From positions 328,925-392,924 of the forward strand of contig JAGYXB010000365.1 of the NCBI GenBank assembly GCA_022495005.1: a DNA stretch of 64,000 nucleotides, in the 5' to 3' direction. Position numbers and translations under genes: made by a program. Each line of letters starts with the position of its first letter. The stretch's first letter is position 1. This DNA is from Rhyacophila brunnea (Eukaryota > Arthropoda > Insecta > Trichoptera > Rhyacophilidae). Positions 11,991 to 23,228 of the stretch are shown here, piece after piece. The notes beneath the pieces were generated by a model, which ran no database searches, was not told where the DNA came from, and saw only the letters and a list, made by a program, of their open reading frames with translations.

Positions 11991-13035
11991 AGGTATTCAA
12001 CAATAATTGGTGTTATACATATTATTTAAATCATTATCAACGAGGATCAATCCACTGCTGGATAAAGGCCTCCCTAGCCTGATTCTATTCCTTTCTGTCA
12101 TTTGAATTCCTTTATTTATCAAAATCGGTGATATTATATTTATCCTCATATTTATATCGTCATCATAATCATCGACTTGAACCAATCCACTGCTGGATAA
12201 AGGCCTCCCTATCCTGATTCTACTCCTTTCTGTCATTTGAATTGCTGTGTTTATCAAAATCGGTGATATTATAATTATCTACATATTCGTATCGTTATCA
12301 TCATCATCATCAACTAGGATCAATCCACTGCTGGATGAAGGGTTCCACAACCTGATTCTACTACTAGCAGTTTAACGAATTTGTGATACTATACCTATTT
12401 ATATCATCCTTATCAACATCGACCTGAACCAATCCACTGCTGGATTAAGGCCTCCCATGCCTGATTCTATATTTTTCTGCATTTTAATTGCTGTATTTAT
12501 CAAAATCGGTGATATTATATTTATCTACATATTTATATTGTCATTATCATCATCGACCTGAACCAATCCACTGCTGGATAAAGCCCTCCCTAGCCTGATT
12601 CTACTCCTTTCTGTCTTTTGAATTGCTGTATTTATCAAAATCGGTGAAATTATATTTATCTACATATTCATATCGTTATCATCATCATCATCATCAACTA
12701 GGATCAATCCACTGCTGGATGAAGGGTTCTCTAGCCTGATTCTATTCCTTTCTGTCATTTGAATTGCTGTATTTATCAAAATCGGTGATATTATATTTAT
12801 CTACATATTAATATCGTCATCGTCACCATCGACCTGATCTAATCCACTGCTGGATGAAGGGTTCTCTAGCCTGATTCTATTCCTTTCTGTCATTTGAATT
12901 GCTGTATTTATCAAAATTGGTGATATTATATTTATCTACATACTCATATCGTTATCATCATCATCATCAACTAGGATCAATCCACTGCTGGATGAAGGAT
13001 TCCGCAACCTCATTCTACTACTATCAGCGAAATGT
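11990..13035 (+). repeat. 137-bp minisatellite, eight copies
   Basis: The core 'caatccactgctggat' occurs at about 12046, 12183, 12323, 12430, 12564, 12704, 12840 and 12977. The spacing is mostly 134-141 bp, with one 108-bp unit. Each unit also has 'cctgattctactcctttctg', 'atttatcaaaatcggtgata' and a variable ATC microsatellite before the core. The core with (ATC)n resembles a dispersed motif common in insect genomes that is thought to derive from LINE 3' ends; that link is from memory and was not tested. Confidence 0.8.
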
Positions 13036-13039
13036 CAAA

Positions 13040-14580
13040 CTGTCTGACGTGAATAAAAAATCCATCCCGAAGAGAAAACTATGGCGCCATCTATGCATAC
13101 TTCACAATTATAATAAAATCCAACACCGCCAAGCCGTCTGCAAGACCTAGCGAGACAGACTGGCGAGAGCCAGCTGGCTCAGCTAGTAATATTTAATTAC
13201 GATATTCAAAATTAGTATTTTGGATGTGCTATGCTATACCTACCAATATACATTTTTTTATATCGTACATAGTACGCGGACCACATATTGCCACATTATA
13301 TAGATTATATTAAGAAACTCGGTTATCTACGAGGAATGGTTATCAGCCATTCGCCGAATTCATTGGAACCTTGCTGTATTACATGTTTTACCTTGTTCAT
13401 AAATATTTAAGTTATTAGCAGTCAATTATTTTTCGTTTTATTTCTCTCGGAATAAGTAATGTTTTCGGAGATGTGAACGAACGACATCTATTTTTAATTT
13501 ACCACCAATTTCACCCGATATTTGAAAACGGGTCTCAAACTAACATTTTATTTTGTTGTTTTTCAAGAAAATATTTAAAAGTTTTAATACCTTGGTCCTT
13601 GATATTATCGACACTTGCAAGTATCGATATAGATACCAAGCAATAAGCATCTATATTCTATACCTGATGATATGGTTTCTTTCTTATGTTAGATGACGTC
13701 CCTATTATGTATGTACCTATTTAAAAAAGTGAGGTAGTATTTAACAGACGCTGTACGAAATATTGAAGTTAATTTTAACGAGAAATGGTTGTTAGCCATT
13801 CGCCTAATCTACTAGATCCTTGCACTTGATTAAACATTGAAAAAACACAATGCTAACTAGACTATGGTGGGTGCCATATATAAATATATGGGTAGGTATC
13901 TATATAAGAATGGAAATTACCATTTCACCCCTACGCATATGGGCTTCCACAGAGGTGTAATTATATAGACAGTTTATAACAGATATATAACAGTTTTTAA
14001 GAGGAATGGTTAGCCATTCACCCATCTCATTCTGTTCAACGGTAAAGCTGAGTTGTGTAGGTAACGTCGTCATTACCATAGAAAATAGTAAGCTTATGAA
14101 AATTGGTGTTTTAATTTCTTTATTTTACGGAGATAAAAAAAACATCGCAAGTTATTGCAATCCAAATAATTATAGGTACCCACCTAAAGATGGTGTTATC
14201 ACTCTGAAATGAATAAAGAAGTTAGACTTGCACTCGAGTATCACGGAGTTATGTTGATCACTATATTTTTTTTGAATAATATTATCTATCAAGTAAATAT
14301 TTTTATGTTCTAAAATTAAAAATAGTAAATTTTATAAATATCAAATTAAATAATGGATATGTTAATTTTCGAATATACAGATCGATAATATTTTCTTTAT
14401 TAACAAATATGAATCAAAATAATTCATAAAAAATCGAAATAAAAATAAACGTTTTTTTGTATTGATTTTTTTTCTCGGCAACAAAAATAATATAATTAAC
14501 ATAATTATTTTTCATCATTAGAGTTTCGATATATTTTAATATTGTTATTAAATTAATTTTATTATTTCACTTTTTGTGTT
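13040..14580. other. interior sequence with three hairpin motifs
   Basis: No gene recognised. The motif GAATGG-(loop)-CCATTC occurs at about 13333, 13783 and 14003, each preceded by 'acgagg', 'acgaga' or 'aagag'. Otherwise AT-rich sequence. Confidence 0.4.
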
Positions 14581-14649
14581 ATCACGCAGTTTGGACCATA
14601 CCATCGCACTTGCCAATTCCTACGCACGAATGACGATGGGTTGCCCCCT

Positions 14650-14976
14650 TGCGCTCGGTCGTGGAGCGTTCATATGCAACATGTCGCGGATCACGTAGAA
14701 AAGCCTCGCTATGTTGCGTACAACGTACGGAACAGTTTGCAACGTTGGGGCAGCTCGTAGACTCAATGCTGCGCACCATGTTGCGAGACATTTTGTCCCC
14801 TAGTGAGTACAAGGCACAAGCGAAGCGACATCGTGTAACATGTCTCGCGTCACGTAGAAAAGCCGCATATGTTGCGTGCAACGATGGGCGACAGAGCGCA
14901 ACGTTGCGCCGGCACGTAGGCTCAATGGTGTGCGTCATGTTGCGATACATTTTGTCCCCTAGTGAATTCAAGGCTT
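14650..14976 (-). repeat. duplicated right terminus of the 5.65-kb element
   Basis: Two tandem copies of about 160 bp (about 14655-14815 and 14822-14976). Both contain 'gtagaaaagcc', 'gttgcgt.caacg', 'caacgttg', 'gtag.ctcaatg' and 'acattttgtcccctagtga'. Only the outer copy ends in the complete terminus. On the minus strand the pair reads as a doubled peptide (LGDKM.RNM...), which is a by-product of the duplication and not a gene. Confidence 0.65.
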
Positions 14977-14979
14977 TAT

Positions 14980-15125
14980 CGGTATTTATTTTTATGCGCC
15001 ACGTGTCGCACCATTTAGCTATTTCGTTGGCGGCTAGCTGAACTAGTTTCGTGACTTGGTTGTGTTTGATCGATCTAGCTAATATCGCGGTGTTGTGCGA
15101 CTATGCAGGATATTGAGGAATTGTT
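14980..15125 (-). pseudogene. Jockey RT palm fragment (upstream half of the split RT)
   Basis: Minus-strand translation gives NTAILARSIKHNQVTKLVQL, then AANEIAKWCDTWRIKINTDK, which stops at the insertion site of the 5.65-kb element. This is the region after the catalytic aspartates in Jockey-type RTs (W..KW.IKIN..K). The preceding catalytic core is absent; upstream on the minus strand lies a fragment of the tandem-array unit. Confidence 0.75.
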
Positions 15126-15154
15126 TGTTAATTAATTATCTTTGGCAAGTGTGC

Positions 15155-15306
15155 AAATTAGCCGTTTTGTTTGCGTTTTATTTATCTTTAGACCAATACG
15201 TATGTATTAGTTATTAATTATTTACTAATATATGTCCTTTATATATAAATGGATTCACTACATAATAATTTTGGAAAATTATGATTTTTTTAAAACTGGC
15301 AACACT
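15155..15306. repeat. partial, diverged copy of the array unit's non-coding segment
   Basis: Matches the end of each 1,007-bp unit ('tttgcgttttatttatctttagacc', 'ttcactacataataattttgg', 'tttttttaaaactggcaac') but is shorter and diverged. It lies between the Jockey RT fragment and the Jockey linker. Confidence 0.65.
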
Positions 15307-15640
15307 TAGCTCACTAACACACTGAGCGCTGACCTAACCTCACTCTTTAGAGTTATCCAACAAAAGAAATTGCACTTCTAAACCCGCGATTGTTAGGGAC
15401 CAGTAAGCGTGGCTGTCCTTCACTAGGTCTTGAAGTTTGTTAACCCAAGTTTCCTCGGAAAAGTTTCTGATCTCTTTTCTGACTCTCTTCTTCAGCTCTT
15501 TGGCCTTAGCAATGACAGCAGGATCGCCCGTATCCTGACCGAGTTTTCTAGTTCTATTCCTCTCCGTTATGAGGAGCCTAATCGGTTTTGGGAGGTGGAG
15601 TCTGTGTTTGAGGTCGGGGCTGATGGGAGTTGAGCCCGCC
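15307..15640 (-). pseudogene. Jockey ORF2 linker between endonuclease and RT
   Basis: On the minus strand, DPAVIAKAKELKKRVRKEIR is followed by NFSEETWVNKLQDLVKD and SHAYWSLT. This is the charged helical linker typical of Jockey-clade ORF2 (a basic pair of helices, then W..L..L......W). It is continuous with the endonuclease part of the first tandem unit and shows that the array grew out of this LINE. Confidence 0.65.
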
Positions 15641-18600
15641 TTAAGTGCCTCCTGTATATTAGTCGTTATCGTATAGTATCTGGATCTCCCAAGTAGAGTA
15701 GTATGGGTTTGTGGTTTGAGTTAAGCTCGTCTACTGCTCGGATTATCCGTATCTAACTAGTGTTCCTGAGGATAACGAAGTCCAGGACATTTAACGAGCG
15801 CCTTAACGTAGCGTGCGCAGTGTGGTCTCTGAAGGAGCCACTATGACTGAGTGTCTTGGGTGAACTTGAAGATTTTATTGCCTCTGAAGTCGGTGCTCGG
15901 GCAGTTCCATTGCCGGTGCTTGGCATTAAAGTCTCCTGCTGTTATTGAAATGGGAAAAAGTGGATCTAAGAGGTCGTGGAAGTCTTGGAGAGTGGGAGTT
16001 TTGTTAGGCGGCCTGTAAATGTATGTGAATTGAATGAGAGTCTTCGGAAACAATATTCTTTTCAAGCGGTATCGGTGAATCTACACTTTTCTCACTTGAC
16101 ACTGCTGAAGAAATTGCACTGTCGATTTCTGTACGGTTATGTACTTTACAAAATATTAGACTCAACTGCTAGGTTATCTTTATGAAGTAAAACAATTGTA
16201 TTTGCATTCTCGAAATGTTTTTCAATTTCAATTCATTTGTTTTACATATTGTGGACATTACAAATTATAAGTTTAAGACGTTCACAACAAGACATTTAGA
16301 CGTTGACATATTATCCCCTGCAGCATCCATCAGGATACTGTCGGCATTCTGTTCATCTCCCTCCATTTCGATTTTCGTGCAAAACAGCCGTGGTGTTTGC
16401 GTTTTATTTATCTTTAGACCAATTCGTATGTAAAAATAATATGCATCTTTTTGTATATGAATGGATTCACTACATAATAATTTTGGAAAATTATGATTTT
16501 TTTAAAACTGGCAACTAACTTGTGTCCTTTATATATAAATGGATTCCGAGTTTTCTAGTTCTATTCCTCTGCGTTATGAGGAGCCTAATCGGTTTTGGGA
16601 GGTGGAGTCTGTGTTTGAGGTCGGGGCTGATGGGAGTTGAGCCCGCCTTAAGTGCCTCCTGTATATTAGTCGTTATCGTATAGTATCTGGATCTCCCAAG
16701 TAGAGTAGTATGGGTTTGTGGTTTGAGTTAAGCTCGTCTACTGCTCGGATTATCCGTATCTAACTAGTGTTCCTGAGGATAACGAAGTCCAGGACATTTA
16801 ACGAGCGCCTTAACGTAGCGTGCGCAGTGTGGTCTCTGAAGGAGCCACTATGACTGAGTGTCTTGGGTGAACTTGAAGATTTTATTGCCTCTGAAGTCGG
16901 TGCTCGGGCAGTTCCATTGCCGGTGCTTGGCATTAGTCTCCTGCTGTTATTGAAATGGGAAAAAGTGGATCTAAGAGGTTTTGTTAGGCGGCCTGTAAAT
17001 GTATCTGAATTGAATGAGAGTCTTCGGAAACAATATTCTTGTCAAGCGGTATCGGTGAATCTACACTTTTCTCACTTGACACTGCTGAAGAAATTGCACT
17101 GTCGATTTCTGTACGGTTATGTACTTTACAAAATATTAGACTCAACTGCTAGGTTATCTTTATGAAGTAAAACAATTGTATTTGCATTCTCGAAATGTTT
17201 TTCAATTTCAATTCATTTGTTTTACATATTGTGGACATTACAAATTATAAGTTTAAGACGTTCACAACAAGACATTTAGACGTTGACATATTATCCCCTG
17301 CAGCATCCATCAGGATACTGTCGGCATTCTGTTCATCTCCCTCCATTTCGATTTTCGTGCAAAACAGCCGTGGTGTTTGCGTTTTATTTATCTTTAGACC
17401 AATTCGTATGTAAAAATAATATGCATCTTTTTGTATATGAATGGATTCACTACATAATAATTTTGGAAAATTATGATTTTTTTAAAACTGGCAACTAACT
17501 TGTGTCCTTTATATATAAATGGATTCCGAGTTTTCTAGTTCTATTCCTCTGCGTTATGAGGAGCCTAATCGGTTTTGGGAGGTGGAGTCTGTGTTTGAGG
17601 TCGGGGCTGATGGGAGTTGAGCCCGCCTTAAGTGCCTCCTGTATATTAGTCGTTATCATTATAGTATCTGGATCTCCCAGAGAGTAGTATGGGTTTGTGG
17701 TTTTTGAGTTAAGCTCGTCTACTGCTCCGGATTATCCGTATCTAACTAGTGTTCTAAGGGATAGCAGAAGTCCAGGACATTTAACGAGAGCGCCTTAACG
17801 CTGGCAATGCGCAGTGTGGTCTCCTGGAAAGACCCTATGACTAGTATCTTGGGTGAACTTGAAGATTTTATTGCCTCTGAAGTCGGTGCTCAGGCAGTTC
17901 CATTGCCGGTGCTTGGCATTAAAGTCTCCTGCTGTTATTGAAATGGGAAAAAGTGGATCTAAGAGGTCGGTAAGAGTCTTGGAAGTGGGAGTTTTGTTAG
18001 GCGGCTATGAAATGTATGTAGATTGAATAAAGGGAGTCTTCGGAAACAATATTCTTTTCAAGCGGTATCAGGTGAAATCTACACTTTTCTCACTTGACAC
18101 TGCTGAAGAAATTGCACTGTCGATTTCTGTACGGTTATGTACTTTACAAAATATTAGACTCAACTGCTAGGTTATCTTTATGAAGTAAAACAATTGTATT
18201 TGCATTCTCGAAATGTTTTTCAATTTCAATTCATTTGTTTTACATATCGTGGACATTACAAATTATAAGTTTAAGACGTTCACAACAAGACATTTAGACG
18301 TTGACATATTATCCCCTGCAGCATCCATCAGGATACTGTCGGCATTCTGTTCATCTCCCTCCATTTCGATTTTCGTGCAAAACAGCCGTGGTGTTTGCGT
18401 TTTATTTATCTTTAGACCAATTCGTATGTAAAAATAATATGCATCTTTTTGTATATGAATGGATTCACTACATAATAATTTTGGAAAATTATGATTTTTT
18501 TAAAACTGGCAACTAACTTGTGTCCTTTATATATAAATGGATTCCGAGTTTTCTAGTTCTATTCCTCTGCGTTATGAGGAGCCTAATCGGTTTTGGGAGG

Positions 18601-21600
18601 TGGAGTCTGTGTTTGAGGTCGGGGCTGATGGGAGTTGAGCCCGCCTTAAGTGCCTCCTGTATATTAGTCGTTATCGTATAGTATCTGGATCTCCCAAGTA
18701 GAGTAGTATGGGTTTGTGGTTTGAGTTAAGCTCGTCTACTGCTCGGATTATCCGTATCTAACTAGTGTTCCTGAGGATAACGAAGTCCAGGACATTTAAC
18801 GAGCGCCTTAACGTAGCGTGCGCAGTGTGGTCTCTGAAGGAGCCACTATGACTGAGTGTCTTGGGTGAACTTGAAGATTTTATTGCCTCTGAAGTCGGTG
18901 CTCGGGCAGTTCCATTGCCGGTGCTTGGCATTAAAGTCTCCTGCTGTTATTGAAATGGGAAAAAGTGGATCTAAGAGGTCGTGGAAGTCTTGGAGAGTGG
19001 GAGTTTTGTTAGGCGGCCCGTAAATGTATGTGAATTGAATGAGAGTCTTCGGAAACAATATTCTTTTCAAGCGGTATCGGTGAATCTACACTTTTCTCAC
19101 TTGACACTGCTGAAGAAATTGCACTGTCGATTTCTGTACGGTTATGTACTTTACAAAATATTAGACTCAACCGCTAGGTTATCTTTATGAAGTAAAACAA
19201 TTGTATTTGCATTCTCGAAATGTTTTTCAATTTCAATTCATTTGTTTTACATATTGTGGACATTACAAATTATAAGTTTAAGACGTTCACAACAAGACAT
19301 TTAGACGTTGACATATTATCCCCTGCAGCATCCATCAGGATACTGTCGGCATTCTGTTCATCTCCCTCCATTTCGATTTTCGTGCAAAACAGCCGTGGTG
19401 TTTGCGTTTTATTTATCTTTAGACCAATTCGTATGTAAAAATAATATGCATCTTTTTGTATATGAATGGATTCACTACATAATAATTTTGGAAAATTATG
19501 ATTTTTTTAAAACTGGCAACTAACTTGTGTCCTTTATATATAAATGGATTCCGAGTTTTCTAGTTCTATTCCTCTGCGTTATGAGGAGCCTAATCGGTTT
19601 TGGGAGGTGGAGTCTGTGTTTGAGGTCGGGGCTGATGGGAGTTGAGCCCGCCTTAAGTGCCTCCTGTATATTAGTCATTATCGTATAGTATCTGGATCTC
19701 CCAAGTAGAGTAGTATGGGTTTGTGGTTTGAGTTAAGCTCGTCTACTGCTCGGATTATCCGTATCTAACTAGTGTTCCTGAGGATAACGAAGTCCAGGAC
19801 ATTTAACGAGCGCCTTAACGTAGTGTGCGCAGTGTGGTCTCTGAAGGAGCCACTATGACTGAGTGTCTTGGGTGAACTTGAAGATTTTATTGCCTCTGAA
19901 GTCGGTGCTCGGGCAGTTCCATTGCCGGTGCTTGGCATTAAAGTCTCCTGCTGTTATTGAAATGGGAAAAAGTGGATCTAAGAGGTCGTGGAAGTCTTGG
20001 AGAGTGGGAGTTTTGTTAGGCGGCCTGTAAATGTATGTGAATTGAATGAGAGTCTTCGGAAACAATATTCTTGTCAAGCGGTATCGGTGAATCTACACTT
20101 TTCTCACTTGACACTGCTGAAGAAATTGCACTGTCGATTTCTGTACGGTTATGTACTTTACAAAATATTAGACTCAACTGCTAGGTTATCTTTATGAAGT
20201 AAAACAATTGTATTTGCATTCTCGAAATGTTTTTCAATTTCAATTCATTTGTTTTACATATCGTGGACATTACAAATTATAAGTTTAAGACGTTCACAAC
20301 AAGACATTTAGACGTTGACATATTATCCCCTGCAGCATCCATCAGGATACTGTCGGCATTCTGTTCATCTCCCTCCATTTCGATTTTCGTGCAAAACAGC
20401 CGTGGTGTTTGCGGTTTATTTATCTTTAGACCAATTCGTATGTAAAAATAATATGCATCTTTTTGTATATGAATGGATTCACTACATAATAATTTTGGAA
20501 AATTATGATTTTTTTAAAACTGGCAACTAACTTGTGTCCTTTATATATAAATGGATTCCGAGTTTTCTAGTTCTATTCCTCTGCGTTATGAGGAGCCTAA
20601 TCGGTTTTGGGAGGTGGAGTCTGTGTTTGAGGTCGGGGCTGATGGGAGTTGAGCCCGCCTTAAGTGCCTCCTGTATATTAGTCGTTATCGTATAGTATCT
20701 GGATCTCCCAAGTAGAGTAGTATGGGTTTGTGGTTTGAGTTAAGCTCGTCTACTGCTCGGATTATCCGTATCTAACTAGTGTTCCTGAGGATAACGAAGT
20801 CCAGGACATTTAACGAGCGCCTTAACGTAGCGTGCGCAGTGTGGTCTCTGAAGGAGCCACTATGACTGAGTGTCTTGGGTGAACTTGAAGATTTTATTGC
20901 CTCTGAAGTCGGTGCTCGGGCAGTTCCATTGCCGGTGCTTGGCATTAAAGTCTCCTGCTGTTATTGAAATGGGAAAAAGTGGATCTAAGAGGTCGTGGAA
21001 GTCTTGGAAGTGGAGTTTTGTTGAGCGGCCCGTAAATGTATGAATTGAATGAGAGTCGGAAACAATATTCTTTTCAAGCGGTATCGGTGGATACGCTTTT
21101 CTCCGCCGACACTCTTCTGAAGAAATTGCACTATCGATTTCTGTACGGTTATGTACTTTACAAATATTAGACTCAACTGCTAGGTTATCTTTATGAAATT
21201 AAAACAATTGTATTTGCATTCTCAGAAATGTTTTGTTCCAATTCATTTGTTACATATTGTGGACATTACAAATTATAAGTTTAAGACGTTCACAACAAGA
21301 CATTTAGACGTTGACATATTATCCCCTGCAGCATCCATCAGGATACTGTCGGCATTCTGTTCCTCTCCCTCCATTTCGATTTTCGTGCAAAACAGCCGTG
21401 GTGTTTGCGTTTTATTTATCTTTAGACCAATTCGTATGTAAAAATAATATGCATCTTTTTGTATATGAATGGATTCACTACATAATAATTTTGGAAAATT
21501 ATGATTTTTTTAAAACTGGCAACTAACTTGTGTCCTTTATATATAAATGGATTCCGAGTTTTCTAGTTCTATTCCTCTGCGTTATGAGGAGCCTAATCGG

Positions 21601-22815
21601 TTTTGGGAGGTGGAGTCTGTGTTTGAGGTCGGGGCTGATGGGAGTTGAGCCCGCCTTAAGTGCCTCCTGTATATTAGTCGTTATCGTATAGTATCTGGAT
21701 CTCCCAAGTAGAGTAGTATGGGTTTGTGGTTTGAGTTAAGCTCGTCTACTGCTCGGATTATCCGTATCTAACTAGTGTTCCTGAGGATAACGAAGTCCAG
21801 GACATTTAACGAGCGCCTTAACGTAGTGTGCGCAGTGTGGTCTCTGAAGGAGCCACTATGACTGAGTGTCTTGGGTGAACTTGAAGATTTTATTGCCTCT
21901 GAAGTCGGTGCTCGGGCAGTTCCATTGCCGGTGCTTGGCATTAAAGTCTCCTGCTGTTATTGAAATGGGAAAAAGTGGATCTAAGAGGTCGTGGAAGTCT
22001 TGGAGAGTGGGAGTTTTGTTAGGCGGCCCGTAAATGTATGTGAATTGAATGAGAGTCTTCGGAAACAATATTCTTTTCAAGCGGTATCGGTGAATCTACA
22101 CTTTTCTCACTTGGCCTGCTGGAAGAAATTGCGCATCGTTTCTGTACGGTTATGTATACTTTACAAAATATTAGAATCAACCCGCTAGGTTATCTTTATG
22201 AAGTAAAACAATTGTATTTGCATTTTCTCGAGAAATGTTTTCAATTTCATTCATTTTGTTTTACATATTGTGAACATTACAAATTATAAGTTTAAGACGT
22301 TCACAACAAGACGATAGACGTTGACATATTATCCCCTGCAGCATCCATCAGGATACTGTCGGCATTCTGTTCATCTCCCTCCATTTTCGGAATTTTCATT
22401 TTTAAAAACGGCCGTGGTGTTTGCTATTTATCTTTGAACCAATTCGTATGTAAAAATAATACGCATCTTTTTTGTATATGAATGGATTCACTACACCTTA
22501 ATAATTTTGGAAATTATGATTTTTTAAAACTGGCAACTCGCGTATTACTTTATATATAAATGGATTCCGAGTTTCTAGTTCTATTCCTCTGCGTTATGAG
22601 GAGCCTAATCGGTTTTGGGAGGTGGAGTCTGTGTTTGAGGTCGGGGCTGATGGGAGTTGAGCCCGCCTTAAGTGCCTCCTGTATATTAGTCATTATCGTA
22701 TAGTATCTGGATCTCCCAAGTAGAGTAGTATGGGTTTGTGGTTTGAGTTAAGCTCGTCTACTGCTCGGATTATCCGTATCTAACTAGTGTTCCTGAGGAT
22801 AACGAAGTCTAGGAC
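15541..22815. repeat. tandem array, period about 1,007 bp, seven full units plus a partial eighth
   Basis: Units start at 15541, 16548, 17528, 18546, 19553, 20560, 21556 and 22569 (at 'gagttttctagttct'; the last start has a one-base deletion), giving lengths 1007, 980, 1018, 1007, 1007, 996 and 1013 bp. The eighth stops at about 22815. Most units are nearly identical. Each contains about 630 bp of minus-strand Jockey endonuclease and about 375 bp of sequence without a clear identity. Repeated short ORFs are by-products of the array and are not genes. Unit 2 lacks about 27 bp. Confidence 0.92.
15660..16065 (-). pseudogene. Jockey endonuclease fragment in array unit 1 (repeated in the other units)
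   Basis: Minus-strand reading gives FTYIYRPPNKTPTLQDFHDL, then ITAGDFNAKHRQWNCPSTDF (the conserved GDFNAKH of the endonuclease) and RGNKIFKF. After a frameshift it continues with FRDHTAHATLRRSLNVLDF and DELNSNHKPILLYLG, which covers the S.H.P histidine region. Equivalent copies lie at about 16680-17040 (27-bp deletion), 17650-18060 (noisy), 18670-19070, 19675-20077, 20685-21080 and 21680-22080. None is intact. Confidence 0.75.
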
Positions 22816-23226
22816 TTGAAGTTATTGTTTATTCAGAACACAAGTACACATTAACATTGTTTTCTCAATTATTTTAAAAAGTTAGGACCGCTTTCAGTGA
22901 ATCCCTGGTTTAATTATGGCTCATTTCTATCTATATGTCGTTGGATAAAATTTATTACCAATCTCGATAATAGTTCACAATTAAATTTAGGTTCTCCCTT
23001 GGAGTACCTCTAGCTTAATATACTTCACTTCCAACTTCAAAAGGTAAAGTTAATTTCATTTGAGATAAACTTCGTTAATATTATCAATTAAACTTAGGGT
23101 CCCACTTGGAGTACCTCTGGTTTAATATATTTCGCTTCCAACTTCAAATGGTAAAGTTTAATTTATTTAAAATAAACTTAGTTAATATTGGCGATTAAAT
23201 TTAGGGCTCCACGTTGGGCGCCAATT
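22816..23226 (-). mobile_element. truncated LTR retrotransposon leader with repeated PBS-like blocks
   Basis: Minus-strand TGGCGCCCAACGTGGAGCCC at about 23206-23225 closely fits the tRNA-Lys-type primer binding site used by many LTR retrotransposons. Downstream on the minus strand the leader holds about 110-bp units starting at the PBS block. On the plus strand these read 'ttagggctccacgttgggcg', 'ttagggtcccacttggagta' and 'ttaggttctcccttggagta', the last two followed by matching 'cttccaacttcaaa.ggtaaagtt' segments. No gag or pol remains; the internal region ends at the tandem array. Confidence 0.6.
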
Positions 23227-23228
23227 TG

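Larger units (their letters stand above)
9324..14979. mobile_element. 5.65-kb TIR element (9327-14976) inserted in the Jockey RT, 3-bp TSD
   Basis: Both ends carry the same inverted sequence AGCCTTGAATTCACTAGGGG (continuing GACAAA), followed by related subterminal DNA. The flanks are TTA at 9324-9326 and TTA at 14977-14979. Removing the element and one TTA joins the Jockey reading frame cleanly (T-D-K-S-A on the minus strand), which supports these boundaries. A 3-bp TWA duplication fits PIF/Harbinger, but no transposase is visible and CACTA-like families cannot be excluded. The interior is AT-rich, lacks long ORFs and carries a 137-bp minisatellite. Confidence 0.75.

Noticed and set aside
11990..13035. 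CRISPR-like array of spaced repeats
   Set aside because: The spacers are themselves repeated, and the setting is an insect nuclear genome. It is a minisatellite.
9327..14976. CACTA (EnSpm) reading of the inverted ends at CACTAGGGGACAAA
   Set aside because: Starting the element at CACTA leaves non-matching flanks and an unexplained inverted extension. The longer AGCCTTGAATTC... boundary gives a direct TTA duplication and restores the Jockey frame.
14582..15041. Two opposing ORFs of about 130 codons with doubled peptides
   Set aside because: They translate the duplicated terminus of the 5.65-kb element. Repetition and both-strand openness follow from the GC-rich repeat and not from coding.
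16215..21526. Repeated ORFs of 69-74 codons on both strands (e.g. MFFNFNSFVLHIVDI..., MEVLESGSFVRRPVN...)
   Set aside because: They recur only because the 1-kb unit is tandemly repeated. The sense frames show no family resemblance, and several are the antisense of the Jockey endonuclease.
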